Of a stretch of 64,000 nt of DNA, positions 10,916-23,240 are shown piece by piece. The stretch's first letter is position 1, and each line of letters opens with the position of its first letter. The position numbers and the translations under genes were made by a program. The stretch lies in contig NC_133663.1 in assembly GCF_037893015.1 (NCBI RefSeq), positions 136,762,100 to 136,826,099 of the forward strand, in the 5' to 3' direction. This stretch comes from Macrotis lagotis. Lineage: Eukaryota; Chordata; Mammalia; Peramelemorphia; Peramelidae. The notes beneath the pieces were generated by a model, which saw only the letters and a list, made by a program, of their open reading frames with translations, was not told where the DNA came from and did not search any database.

Positions 10916-12607
10916 GCTGAACCTATCATTTCTAATATGATATTGAATATTCGTGGTGATAATGGGCATCCTTGTTTCATTCCTGATCTTATTGGGAATG
11001 TTTCTAGCCTCTTCCCATTAATATAATGTTTGTGGATGGTTTCAGGTAGATACTGATAATTATTCTAAGTAACAGTCCATTTATTCCAACACTCTCTAGT
11101 GTTTATAGTAGGAATGGGTGTTGTGTTCTGTAAAAAGCTTTTTCAGCATCTATTGATATGATCATATAATGTCTGATAGGTTTGTTGTTGATATAATTGA
11201 TTATACTAACAGTTTTCCTAATATTGAATCAACCCTGCATTACTAGGATGAATCCTACTTGGTCAGAATGTATTATCCCAGTGAGAACTTGTTGTAATTC
11301 TTTTGCTAAGATTTTATTAAAGATTTTTGTATCTATATTAATCATGGAGATAGGTCTATAATTTTCTTTCTCTGTTTTAACTCTTCCTGGTTTAGGTATC
11401 AGCACTATATTGGTTTCATAAAAAGAGTTAGGTAGAGTTATGTCTTCCTCTATTTTTCCAAAGCATTTATATAGAATTCGAAGCAATTGTTCCTGAAATT
11501 CACTAGTAGAATTCACTAGTGAATCCATCAGGCCTGGGAGATTTTTTTCTTAGGCAGTTCAATGATGGCTTGTTGAATTTCTTTTTCTGAGATAGGGTTG
11601 TTCAGGTATTTAATCTCCTCTTCATTTAACCTAGGAAAATTATACTTTTGCAAATATTCATCCATTTCACATAGATTGTCAAATTTATTGCTATAGAATT
11701 GGGCAAAACAATTTTGAATTACTACCTTAATTTCCTCTTCATTGGTGGCGAGTCCATCTTTTTCATTTATGTTACTAGAAATTTTGTTTTCTTCTTTCTT
11801 TTTTTAAATCAAATTGACCAGAGGTTTATCAATTTTATTGATTTGCTCATAAAAACAACTTTTGGTTTTATTTATTAATTCAATGGGTTTTTTGCTTTTG
11901 ATTTTATTAATTTCTCCTTTAATTTTTAGAAATTCTAATTTGTTATTTAATTGGGAATTTTAATTTGTTCTTTCTCTTCTTTTTATTTGCATATTTAGTT
12001 CATTTACTTCCTCTTTCTCTAATTTATTCATGTAAGCTTTTAAAGATATAATATATACCCTGACAGCCACTTTGAGTAAATCCCATAGCTTTTGGTATGT
12101 TGTTTCATTATTGTCATTATCTAGGACAAAATGATTAATTCTTTCTATAATTTGTTTTTTGATGCACTCATATTTTAAAATGAGGTTATTCAGTTTCCAA
12201 TTGATTCTGGCTCTATATCTTTCTGGCCTAATATTGCATATGACTTTTATTGCATTGTGATATGAGAAAGATGCATTCACTATTTCTGCCTTTCTGCAGT
12301 TGATCATTAGGTTTTTATGTCCTCGTACATGGTCAATTTTTGTATAAGTGCCATTTACTGCAGAGAAAAAGGTATATTCCTTTCTATCCCTATTCACTTT
12401 CCTCTCTATGTCTGTCATATCTAGTTTTTCTAACAATCTACTTACCTCATTAACTTCTTTCTTGTTTATTTCATGATTGTTTATTTTATGATTCAATTTA
12501 TCTATATCTGAGACAAGGAGGTTGAGGTCTCCCACTAGTAGAGTTTTGCTGTCTTTGTCTTCCTGTAGTTCTTTCAACTTCTCTAAGAATTTGGATGTTA
12601 TCCCATT

Positions 12608-12665
<58 letters not shown>

Positions 12666-12957
12666 TCAGTATTGAAATCACTTTATTGTCTATTGTACCT
12701 TTTAGGAGGATATTGTGTCCTTCCTTATCTCTTTTAACGCTATTTGTGCAGCTGCTTTGTCTGATGGAAGCATTGCTATCCTTGCTTTTTTAACTTCAGC
12801 TGGAGGAAAATATTTTTTGCTCCAAGTTTTTAAATTTACTCTATATGTATCTCTCTGCTTCAAATGAGTTTCCTGTAAGCAGCATATTGTAAGATTCTGG
12901 TTTTTAATCCACTTTGCTTTTCATGTACATTTTAAGGGAGAGTTCATCCCATTCATA
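10916..12957 (-). mobile_element. L1 ORF2 block: endonuclease to RT
   Basis: Minus-strand ORF2 with the best-preserved endonuclease of this L1 group. The open frame 11960-12577 (minus, 205 codons) contains 'VGDLN' (GDFN in human L1), 'YTFFSAVNGTYTKIDHV' (human 'YTFFSAPHHTYSKIDHI') and 'SYHNAIKV' where active copies have SDHxAI, so a catalytic Asp is lost. The frame 11229-11528 (minus) is the RT entry with '[20 protein letters not shown]' and 'DQVGF'. The 3' part after the RT middle is replaced by the block at 10146-10915. At about 12957 it meets a plus-strand L1. Confidence 0.85.
12609..12656. repeat. (TA)n microsatellite
   Basis: TA run inside L1 ORF2 sequence. Related copies have only a short 'catacatat' at this place (about 10815-10825 and 44345), so this is local expansion. 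It also explains a spurious Ile-Tyr-rich open frame. Confidence 0.95.
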
Positions 12958-14210
12958 TATGCTGGAGAGGTTATGGGAAGTTTGGGTCATTGATGCCTTG
13001 CTAGTGGAACTCTGAATGGATCCAAACTTTCTGCAGAGCAATATCTATGCTCAAAGATCAATAAAACTGTACTTACTCTTAGGTCAGCAATTCAAAAATC
13101 TAGGTTTATATCCAGCAGAAATTATAAAAAAATGGAAAATCATACATGTTCCAAAGTATTCAGAGCAGCCCTTTATGTAGTGGCAAAGAATTCAAATTGA
13201 AGGGATGTCCATCAATTGGGGAATGGTAAATAAGTTATGGTACTTGAATACTATTGAATACTATTGCTCTTTAAGAAACCATAAATGGTCAGACTCTAGA
13301 GAATCATGGAAGGACTTATGGGATCTGATTCAATGTGAAGCATGTAGAACCAAAAACACAATGAAAACATCAACAACAACATTGTGAAATGAAAAGCCTT
13401 GATGAAAGAAGAACACCTCAGCATTTGAGAGCTAGGAAAACTGTATTATGCTGGCTGGGAACTATATTGACCCCATCCAGAGGAAGCAAAACAAAACAAA
13501 GTCACACACACACACACACACACACACACCAGAAACAACCCTCAAGAATCTGATGAATATTTCATAAAAATTATTTCTTAGTTATCTCTTTGTTGATGGC
13601 TGTTCAAGTGAGTTTGGATTAGAAGTTCAGTTATGAATAAAAAACCGAAGCTCTGGTGACCCTCAAGCTGAAGGCTTTCCACAGAACCCTAATTTGATAG
13701 CACAACTGCATCATTCATGGTCTCACTTGTTGATAACACTGTTCCTGAACTTCTTGACCTGGGTTACATCCTGCTAGGTTATATCCTGCTCAAATTAGAG
13801 CTACATCATTGTTTTTACCTGTATGATAATTTTGTGGTGTTCTGCTATAAAGTACTGTTTGATACTACCAATAAATGGTGCTGTTAGTTGTCCTGATGGC
13901 ATCTCCACCCAAGCGTATGTATGTTTCTTTTCTCTCCTGAGCTGAATTAATCCCCCGGTGAACAGGGAAACTCACATCTCTTTCCCTTAATCCTAATTCC
14001 TCATAACAGAACTAATTAATACCAATCCATAAATATGTTTATCAAAATATGTGTGTACAATGCTGACATGATTGTTCTACACTGAGGAGAGGGAAGTGGG
14101 AAGCAAGAATGGAAGGAAATTTTGTACCTTGAAAATATGCATGTTCAAATGCAGGAAATTGAATTATTTGCCTTAAAAATTAAAATAGATAAAAATGAAT
14201 TTCCTTCTCT
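12958..14210 (+). mobile_element. L1 3' end, 5'-truncated, holding a solo LTR
   Basis: Plus-strand L1 beginning at 'gctggagaggttatgg' (C-terminal ORF2) and running through 'ccatcaattggggaatgg' at 13210-13228 to the A-rich 3' end near 14160-14210. A short CA run lies at 13503-13528. It abuts the minus-strand L1 head-on at about 12957. A solo LTR at 13591-13976 splits its 3' UTR. L1 sequence resumes with 'ccttaatcctaattcctcat' as in the L1 at 27290. Confidence 0.85.
13591..13976 (+). mobile_element. Solo LTR of an endogenous retrovirus (fossil)
   Basis: A 386-bp block starting TGTTGATGG and ending CTCACA, flanked by a perfect 6-bp duplication tctctt at 13585-13590 and 13977-13982. It interrupts L1 3' UTR sequence that is continuous once it is removed. 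It holds a TATA-like 'ctataaag' (about 13847-13854) and an AATAAA (about 13870-13875) in plus order, as in an LTR. The TG...CA ends and 6-bp duplication fit a class II (betaretrovirus-like) element, but no internal genes are present. It is younger than the L1 it sits in. Confidence 0.85.
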
Positions 14211-14964
14211 AATAAAAAGAAAAGGAAAAGGTCCGCAGTATATATGTTCATAAATAATTCTTTGCTTCATGAATCCTGCTCATCTATCCATTTATAAACG
14301 TTTATAGCAATAAGTTCATCACTGCCACCACATAGTTATGTCCTGGGACATATAATAATAATTTTAGCATCACATAAAATGATTTTTTTCAAAACAAAGA
14401 AAAATTTCTGTTATAAAATCTCTACAACTTGTTTCTTTATTAAGGAATTAGAAAAATGAGGGACAGTAATAATGCTTGATTAATATTTATTCCTCTAATT
14501 TATTTAGCATTGTTTTGCTTAACATTAAATTTTTTTAACAAAGATTCAGTGGCCTAGACATTATTCTTATAACTAATGCCAAGATGGAGATGAGAAAACT
14601 AAGGCTGTGATGCAATATGTGAAGTGGACCAATGCCTGTTATGTGATAAGACTTGTTTTACCTCAGATCTTCTTAAATCTGCAGGCTAATACGATTTAAT
14701 TTCATGAGATCTTTAGACACAATATAAGCATATCACTTAATAGATGTAAAAAACTGATGCAAAAATTTGGTCACAATTTGACAGATTTTTCTTGACGAGG
14801 TCAAGATTTAAATTTAGTTATTCTCACTCCATGTTCTTTATATGTCACTACATATCCTATGATAAGGGATAAGGAGAAAAGGTACAATATGTAGGTCATA
14901 ATGATGAAAATGTTGGCATTTTTTTTTACCTTTTGAGAAAAATAATGCCATTTTTACATAGTAG
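14211..14964. other. AT-rich DNA with faint MIR-like traces
   Basis: No gene seen. About 14540-14845 carries pieces that resemble a reversed MIR-type SINE ('gagatgagaaaactaaggc' and 'gtcaagatttaaatttag', like 'gatgaggaaactgaggc' and the 'ggatttgaactcag' block). The match is weak and this may be two old fragments. Confidence 0.4.
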
Positions 14965-15778
14965 AAAGAAAACTAAATGTGTGAATTGATCCAACCATTC
15001 ATGAGAGCAATATGGAACTATGCCCAAGGAGCAATTTGACTCAGCAATTCCAATCCTCGACCGATACCCAGATGAAATCATAAAAAGTGGCAAAAGTTTA
15101 ATTTGTTCCCAAATATTCATAGCAACTCTTAATGTAGTAGTAAAGAACTGGGAAATTGAAGGAATGTCCATCAATTGGGGAATGGTTAACTAAGTTGTGG
15201 TACATGAATTATGAAATATAATGTTCTATAAGAAACCATAAGATTGGTTAGACTCTAGAGCAGCATAGAAATTCACACAGAATCTGATACTGATCAAAGG
15301 GAGCAGAAACAAGAGAACAATGTACACAATGACAACATTGTGATATGATCCAACCTGATGAATACAGCTCTTCTCAGCAGTTCAGAGAGCTAGGATAACT
15401 CTGGCTATTAGACCTATGACCAATGCTATCCCCATCCAGAGGAAGAAAAGCAAACAAAATAAAAAAAAAAATCTTCAGAATCTGATGAACATTGCATTCC
15501 TTTTTTAAAAAATATCTCTTTTGTATTTCTTCCCTTAATCCTAATTTTGAATATGAAAAATGACTAATCTATAAACATATTTAGCATAAATGTTAATGTA
15601 TGTACGATTTTAACCTGACTCTTTGTTGCTGAGGGGAGGGGACTGGGATGGGAGGGGAGAAGGAAATTTTGTGGGGGAAGGAAATTTTGATACTTAAAAA
15701 TATACATGTGCATAAGAATGAATGTTGAAAAATTTCACAACATATATTTGGAAAAATAAAATTTCAATTAAAAAAAGT
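14965..15778 (+). mobile_element. L1 3' end, 5'-truncated
   Basis: Plus-strand L1 covering the last part of ORF2 ('agagcaatatggaactatgc', then 'ccatcaattggggaatgg' at about 15168-15186) and the full 3' UTR ('ccccatccagaggaagaaaa', 'ttaatcctaatttt', 'ttgctgaggggagggg'), ending in an A-rich tail near 15745-15778. It is 5'-truncated within ORF2, as most L1 copies are. Confidence 0.85.
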
Positions 15779-15880
15779 AAGCTAGATATGGAAGTTAGAA
15801 GTCTGGAGATAACATTCTGGTCATCTCAGTTAAATTCTTTCAGAAATAGTTTCTGCTTCCTTCTTCAAAAGTGGACAACA

Positions 15881-16033
15881 GGGGCAGCTAGGTGGTATAG
15901 TGGATTAGAGCACTGGCCTTGAAGTCAGGAGTACCTGAGTTCAAATCTGATCTTAGACACTTAATAATTACCTAGCCATGTGGCCTTGGGCAAGCCACTT
16001 AACCCCATTGCCTTGCAAAAACTAAAAAAAAAA
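15881..16033 (+). mobile_element. Marsupial tRNA/MIR-related SINE
   Basis: Plus-strand SINE: 'ggggcagctaggtggtatag', 'ggagtacctgagttcaaatc', 'gtggccttgggcaagccac', ending 'ccttgcaaaaactaaaaaa'. An imperfect duplication flanks it ('gtggacaaca' at 15871-15880 and 'gcagacaaca' at 16034-16043). Confidence 0.93.
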
Positions 16034-16043
16034 GCAGACAACA

Positions 16044-18013
16044 ATGTTTATATTATCAAATTCAGCATATTATTGTGAGGAAAATGCTGTATGATGCTTA
16101 CAGCACTAAATAAATGTATTTTCATTTCTCGTTTGCAATTACAAAATGAATCAGGTTACATCCAAATATGTTAACATTTAGCAGGAATTAGTGAACTTCT
16201 TCAAGTTTGACTAATGGAAAATTTTAATTAAATATTATAGGGAATAGAATATGATCTGCAGGGCACCAGAGATCCATGCTCTTTTTCTTCATCCTTGGTT
16301 ATATGGTCCCTGATCTTAATAGAAAATGGCATAGAATTTGATGGTAACATTCAGGTTTATCTTTTTACTGATATCTCCTGTTCAGATAAATGGTAGAGAG
16401 ACCTATTCAGTCAAAGAAAATATGAAAAGAATTTACCCAGTCAAAAAATATCAAAAAAGTGTTTCATATATGTACAAAGACATTTTCCTGAATTTTATTA
16501 GATAAGGATGTCTGTGTGGCAAGGATTAAGTGCTGTATGGAAAGATAAAGATGAATGCAAATCCATTTGCAAACCATTTTCAAAAGGCATGCTACCTGAG
16601 CAGCTGCAAATGCTGTAGATATTTTGATAGCAAATGTCATGATCACATTTTATGGTCATTCAGAGTGCTTCCCCCTTCTGTTAGATGCAAGTTCATATGA
16701 GATTTAAAACAGACTATTTTTTCTTCTTTTTCTCATCTCTTTTTTTTCTTAAGCAAAGTTAAATGTTATAGGGAAATGAAGTCAAATTTGGTGAGTTGAA
16801 CTGAATTGTGATAAACAGATATCAAGATAGAATTTAAAAATGGGAATTTTAGAATGAAAGAACATGGTTTCTGGTTCTACTTCTATCAGATGCTATTTGA
16901 ATGACTTTGGACAAAATAGTGTTGATCCACAATTTCCTTAGTTTTAAAATTAAAGGATTGGACTATACTATCTTTGGGTTTCCTTGTTTCATCATATTTA
17001 TAACTTTTAAAAGCTAGATACCATCCAACGTGGTTTAAAATGGGACTATTCTACACATGAATTATTTTATGAGTGAATTTTATACTATAACATGTAAATC
17101 AATTTGAAATTTATTTAAACTTACTCATTGATCCCTAAGAATGTATTTTGGAACAATTAGAATTTGGTTTATTTGTTTCTAGAATTCTTATAGAGCAAGG
17201 TTGTCTTTTGAATGATTAATTTGCCCCACCCTGGAAAAAAAGACATCAATCAGGTTCAGAGATATTAATCATAATTAGTGTTGCTTAATTAATTAAACAC
17301 TTACAAGCAAATACATCATTTACTATAACTGGAAATCATTTAGTTTAAGATTATCTTTACTGTGCATTCCAAAAGTATCTCTTGTGGTGTTAATGAAAAA
17401 GAGGAAAGAAATTTTTAAAAAATCTGTCAAGGTTTAGACAATATTTTCACTGTAATATGCAGTTTCTGCCAACTTCTTGACTAATTGGTATATATTGAGT
17501 ATCTTAATTTGACCTTCCAAAAAAAAGAAAGACTTTACTGAATATTGAAATTGGTTTTTTTTTTTCCAATTTAAGGCAATTGGTTGTCAGGTGCTTTATA
17601 AGGTCTATTAGCTCCTGGGATTGCAACAAAAAAGCTCTTTACTGACAAATGAAACAAAAGGTTTATGGGTAGCACAAAGTCTACAGTGAGAATGCAATTA
17701 TTAGGTAGTATCTATTAGGTTTATTTCACATAGATCCTTAAAAATATCAAAACTATTTAAAAGTCTTTAGACATTCAGTAAACAAAAAATGCATGGCAAT
17801 GTTACAAGTACAATTACTTTTTCCTCACATTTCTGATGAAAAAATAATTTATTAAAATGTATTTCCTACATGTAGTCTGTATTTCAAACCACCTGACACT
17901 CATGCTAAAAAGCAGGTATTAAGGGATGGGAAAATTTATTTTGTTCTTCTCAGTGTCTTTGGCTTCAATGCTTCCATGTCCATTTCAAATCTTCTCTTAA
18001 GATTTTTCAGGGA
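16044..18013. other. AT-rich DNA, low in repeats
   Basis: About 2 kb without a recognised gene. The only repeat-like segment is a MIR relic at 16845-17010. Open frames are short and lack motifs. A conserved non-coding element could lie here but cannot be judged from one sequence. Confidence 0.5.
16845..17010 (+). mobile_element. MIR/THER1-type CORE-SINE relic
   Basis: Plus-strand match by eye to the MIR layout: 'tgactttggacaaaatagtg' (like 'gaccttgggcaagtcactt'), 'tttccttagttttaaaatta' (like 'tttcctcatctgtaaaatga'), then 'ggattggactatactatctttg'. It is strongly diverged, as expected of a SINE family older than the marsupial radiation. Confidence 0.65.
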
Positions 18014-19480
18014 CGTCTGGGGTGGAGCCAAGATGGTGGCATGAAGTTAGCATGCTCCTGGATCTTCTCTCTATACAAATTTAAGTGATGCCCCTTCTCA
18101 GACATTAAAGAAAGAGATCTCACTTCTCACCTCCCCCCCCCAAAAAAAAGCAAAACATGGTCTCAACTGTAAATATTGTGGAGAATCTTCTGTTTAAGTT
18201 TGTCTCTTCCGGGAAAAGGGGAAAGAGAACACAGCTAAAGAAGAGAGAAGGAATGTCAGTAGGAGGCCTCTAGACATAACACATCTCAGGTCCTGGAAGC
18301 TAGACAGAAGCCTAGGTCCTGGCTGAGACAGATAGGAGGTCAGCACAGAAGGTCTCAACTCAGACAGAGTCTGAGCCCTGGGAACACTGAGGCAACAGAC
18401 AGGATTGAATTAAGGAAGAACTACTGAAAAGATAGAGCCTGGACATAAAGGAGAAAGAAAAAAACTTTGTACAGGAATGCTTGGGCTGCATAGGCAACAC
18501 ATCAGCTAGCAAACACTAAACCAGAGACCAGGTCCCAACTCAAGCACAAAAAATCTCAGTACTCAAATCCAAAACATCATGGAAGAGGTTAAAATAATTT
18601 TAAAAACCAAAGATGAGAGGAAGAAGAAAAATGGGACAAATAAATGAGAACCATGTTGGGAAAAATGTGAGAAACTGATCATAAAAATCATATCTTTTAA
18701 AAGTAAAAATAACCAACTAGTTAAATATGTAACTCATCAAAAACTAAAACTGACCACTTGGAAAAGGAATGCAACTCATCTACAATTCAAATTGATCAAC
18801 TAGAAAGGGATGAAGCTCATCTAAAAGTAAAATTAATGTAAAAAGTAAAAGATAAACCAACTCATTAAAAAGTAAAATTAAACAACTTGAAAAGGAAGTA
18901 GAATAAATGACTGAAGAAAAAACTCTAAAAATTAGAATTAGACACAAAGAACTAAGATTCCATCAAACAAAATCAAAAGGCTAAAAATATTGAAGAAAAT
19001 GTAAATTACCTTTTAGTAAAAAGAAATTTTCTAGATAATAGATCCAGGAGAGATAATCTATGAATTATTGTTCTATCCAAATGCTAGATTAAAAAAGGGC
19101 CAAGAAAACAATTTTCAGGAAATTTTCATGGAAAACTGTTCTCTTGTAATAGATCAAGAAAACAAAAATAATGCTTAAAATAATACACAGAGAACCTCAA
19201 GAATTAATCCTCCAAGACTAGAATAGGCAAATTCCAGAATTCTCTAAATTCCAAAGAAGTTCAATCAGAATTATCATGTACTTATCAGCTTTAACATTAA
19301 AGCATCAGAGAGACTGAAATATATTTCTTTATTTAGAAACCAGAATTAACTTCCCTGCAAAGTTCAACATAGTCACTCAGGGGAAAAAATGGATTTTCAG
19401 TGAAATAGAGAACTCTCAATCTTCTCTAATTAAAAAGACCAGAAATGATAAGAGATACATGAAAAGATAAATGGAAAGGG
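18014..19480 (+). mobile_element. L1 5' UTR plus ORF1, no ORF2
   Basis: Begins 'ggggtggagccaagatggtgg', the L1 5' terminal motif, followed by a 5' UTR of the first type seen in this window (also at 23276 and 60588). ORF1-like sequence runs from about 18590 to 19450: an Asn/Lys/Glu-rich coiled-coil section, then the RNA-binding part with 'agatccaggagagataatc' and the 'caggggaaaaaatggatttt' block of the ORF1 C-terminus. It is full of stops. No ORF2 follows. The sequence fades into undefined DNA near 19480 and an LTR-like block from about 19700. Confidence 0.75.
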
Positions 19481-19699
19481 AAGAAAAAAATCACTAGTCA
19501 AGCACATTAAACTATGCATTTATAAAAAGGAAAGACAACACTTTAACTCTGTATTTTTCTTTAGTATACTTAAAGGCTTAAATATATTTGAAGGAATTGT
19601 ACGTAGAGCATATGGTTACATTTGGTTCATTATTGAAGAAGACCTAAATTACATTGCTACTTTTTAGACAAATTACAGTAAACCTGACTGCATCTGAAC

Positions 19700-20530
19700 T
19701 AGAGCAATAGGAGCTGAGAATGCTCTGCCATAGCTCTGACCTAAATTGTCCAGGTGAAGTCCTGAGTTGTTTACTCTGAATTTATGCATATCATGTTTCT
19801 TTTGAACTATTTTAATTGTGCTTGCTTATAATGTTCAGCACTTTAACTGATGAGAGTATCCTAAACTGGCTGGGGCTGTGCCAGTGTCTCCCATGTCTTG
19901 AATTACAATATCAATGTTTGTGAAATTTCTGCATAGAAAGGGGTCCCTGACATCCTTCTGGGCTCTGAGAAACTCATTAGAAATATAACTTTGGCTAGGC
20001 GCCTTTGGGTCTAAAAATAATCTGAATAGGACCCAAGGGATCACAGATATACCATAAAATTGTCTAAATCTTTAGACACCTTTTAGACACCCTTGTTAAC
20101 CTAATTATCTTTCTGTATCTGTTAAATTCCAGGACTGCCTCCCCTTCTCCAGATGCAGATGGAACCATAAGATAGTAAATTTCACTCCCTCAAACTTGTG
20201 GGAAGCCTGTGAATATATAACTTCCTCTGTCTGGGGAAACAAGTTCATATATAACACAAATACCTTTACCCTTGTCCTACTCTGTCTATCTTCCTATCTA
20301 TACTGAGTAATAGATTTATATATGTTTGTATTAGTATGACAAGACAATACATCTAACTGCTGTCTTTGCTTCTTTATCCAACTTGCTCTCAGTACCCCCT
20401 AAAAAACACTATAAAAACCCCTATCCCCTGAACACTCAGGTGCTGTCTGATTTAGGTACTCCAGGCAGTCCCCAGGAATAAAGATCTCCAAAGTTATCAA
20501 ATTCTGGTCTGTCTCACTCTTTATGTTCAA
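19700..20530 (+). mobile_element. Probable solo LTR of an endogenous retrovirus (fossil), ends uncertain
   Basis: The right part has LTR order: a 'ctataaaaacccctatcccc' TATA region (about 20410-20429), a short leader, AATAAA at about 20479-20484, and a 'tctggtctgtctcactc' segment like a U5. No gag, pol or env sequence is beside it. I could not find a convincing target duplication, so both ends are approximate. The layout is most like class I (gammaretrovirus-like) LTRs. It lies between two L1 5' ends. Confidence 0.55.
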
Positions 20531-20633
20531 TATTGTACATTCAAATCTAAAGTTGTTAAGAAAATCCTTCATGTTATGCCAGCACTGTTAGTACTTAGAG
20601 GCTCTATACATAATTAAATCAGAGGTGACCTTA

Positions 20634-23240
20634 CTGTGGCAGAGCCAAGATGGTAGCATGAGCACAGGCTTTCCAAGGAGCTTTCTCTAAAATATTTCAA
20701 AAACCTTAAAATTAAGACTAACTAAATTTTCAAGAAACAGAATCCACAGAAATATCCAGTGAGGCAATTATCCACTCCAAGGTAACCTGGACGATCATGT
20801 GAAGACTCTGTTCCACAAGGTTGGAGGGGGCAGCAGCACAACCAGGATCACTTTGTAGGAGCAAAGGAATGCCAGTCTTTTGGCACCTTGGACTTTCTCT
20901 TTATACAACATTAAATGATGCCCCTTTTCACACCTTAAAGAAATAGATCTCACCCCCTCCCAAACAAGCAAAACATGGTCTTAACTGTAGATATTATGGA
21001 GAATCTTCTGTTTAGGTTTTTCTCTTATGGGAAAAGGGGAAAGAGGACCCAGCTAAAGAAGAGAGCAGGAATGTCAGTAGGAGGCCTCTAGACATGATGC
21101 ATCTCAGGTCTGGCAGCTAGATAGAAGTCTAGGTTCTGGCTGAGCTAGATAGGAAGCCAGCTCAGAAGGTTTCAAATCCAGACAAAGTCTGAGCCCTGGG
21201 AACACTGAGGTAACATGGGAAACCTGCATTCCTGGATCTCTGGCTCCTTATAGAAGAAACATTTTCCTGACCTTCCAACCCAGGTAACACCAAGTGCAAC
21301 TTAGATCATCAGAGAAACCTCTGCCAGATTCAGTGTCGAGCTCAGACCAGCATGATCTTCAGAGAGCCATGGTGCAACTATAGCCCTCAGCATAGCACTG
21401 ATCCAAGGAAATGGAAGCAAGACCACAGAGCTACCCAGCAGGCAGCTGCCTAGAGAGAGTCCTGAGCTCACTCATCTGTCCCTGAGACAGGACTCTTCTG
21501 TTTTGTCCATAATCAGACCCTGATCACAGTTTGGGCCCCTAAACTATCATAGCAGACCAGAACCACTCTTCAGAGCTTGAGAATAGAGGAGAGTGCTTAT
21601 GGTCATTCACAAAATAAAACACAGGCCAGGAGAGTAGCTAAAGCCTCTCATAAGATGTTGAAAGAACTGAGGTACTTATGGGGGCATCCTAATAATACTC
21701 ATAAGCTCAGAAAGTACCCCAGAGCCAGGTCACAGTTTGGTGAAATGAGTAAACAGAAAAAAGGACCCTGACCATAGAAAATTACTTTGTTCCCATGGAG
21801 GATGAAAACGCACAATCAGAAGATGACAAAGTACAGGCTTCTATATCCAAAGCCTCCAAGAAAAATAGGAATTGGGTTCAGACTATGGAAGAACTCAAAG
21901 AAGATTTTTAACATCAAGTAAGAGACGTAGAGGAAAATTGGAAAGGAAAATGAGAGAGAAGACAGAAAACTTGAAAATCAACTCAGCAGCTTAGGCAAGG
22001 AGATCCAAAAAAATGCAGAAGAAAGCAAAAGGTTAAAAACCAGTTTAGGTCAAATGGAAAAAAAAATTCTGAAAAGTTAATGAGGAGAATACCTTAAAAA
22101 ACCAGAATGGAAAAGGAGATAAGAAAATTCTCTGAAGGGAACAATCCCTTCGAATGTGTAATGGAGCTAAAGGAAGCTGATGACTTTGCAAGGAATCAAG
22201 AAACAATAAAACAGTAACAAAAGACTGAAAAACTAGAAGAAATCATGAAATATCTCACTGATAAAACAGCTGACATGGAAAACAGATTCAGAAGTTATTT
22301 AAAATTTATTCAGCTACCTGAAAGTCATGATCAGGAAAAGAGCCTTGATTTCATTTGTAAAGTATTTTTACAGGAAAATTCCACTGAAATCCTAGAAGTA
22401 CAAGGCAAAAATGGGAATTTAGAGATTCCAAAGATCTCCTCCTAAAAGAGATACAAAAAATAACTCCCAGGAATAATATAGCCAAATTGTAGAACTCCCA
22501 AGTCAAAAAGAATTATTACAACCAACCAGAAGGAAACAATTCAAATATCATGGAGTAACAATCAATTACTAAGGACTTAGCTTCATCTAACTAGGAGTAG
22601 GAATATAATATGTGAGAAAGTTAAATAGCTTGAAATGCAACTGAGAATAAACTAACCAGCAAAACTGAGCATACTCTTCTAGGAGAAAAGATGGACATTC
22701 AATGAAATAGGCGAATTTCACATCCTGTTGAAATGGTCAGAGATGATCATAAAGTTTGATCTCCAAGTACAGGACTCAAGTGAAACACAGAGAATGTGGA
22801 CATGAAGGGTAAATTATGAGTGCCTTAATTATGAACTGTGTGTAATTCTGCATGGAAAGATGATACTGATGATACTCATATAAACCTCATTTAATACAGC
22901 AGTTAGAAGGAGTATATATGCACAAGGCAAAGGAGAGGGCTAAATTTGAAGGTATAATATATGGCAAAAATGGAGACAATGAGTGAAATAAAATGTACTA
23001 AGAAAAAGAGGAAGCAGAAGTACAATGAGCAAAGATATTTTGTGTAAAAGAGTCAAGGAAAAACTTTTACAATGCAGTGCAAGCAGGGAGGTAAAAGGGA
23101 AGAAGAAATACTTAATTCTCATTAAAAATGGCTCAGAGAAGAAACAACATATCTACTTGATATTGCATAGAAATCTAAAGAAACAAGGAGATAAAGGGGA
23201 TGGGAAAAAGTGGACAGACTTTGTAGGAGATTAGCTAAGA
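20634..23240 (+). mobile_element. L1 with a composite 5' UTR and a broken ORF1, no ORF2
   Basis: Starts 'ggcagagccaagatggtagc'. The 5' UTR is of the second type (shared with 3355-3737 and the minus L1 ending at 31595), except that 20890-21210 is near-identical to 18068-18392 of the first type. ORF1 starts near 21796 (ATGGAGGATGAAAAC...), with a coiled-coil section and then 'agagattccaaagatctcct' and 'aagaaggaaacaattcaaat'-type RNA-binding sequence up to about 22740. It carries many stops. The ORF1-ORF2 spacer type sequence (22790-23240, purine-rich) follows, but ORF2 is absent. Confidence 0.75.
20890..21210 (+). repeat. L1 5' UTR segment from another subfamily
   Basis: Direct repeat of 18068-18392. 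Both contain 'gcaaaacatggtct', 'gagaatcttctgttta', 'gtcagtaggaggcctctag' and end 'tgagccctgggaacactgag'. The flanking sequence on both sides differs between the two elements. This shows that the block was exchanged or inserted into a different 5' UTR. Confidence 0.8.

Noticed and set aside
15881-16033. SINE heads as functional tRNA genes
   Set aside because: The heads are only tRNA-derived. They lack a full cloverleaf and sit in typical SINE bodies with poly-A tails.
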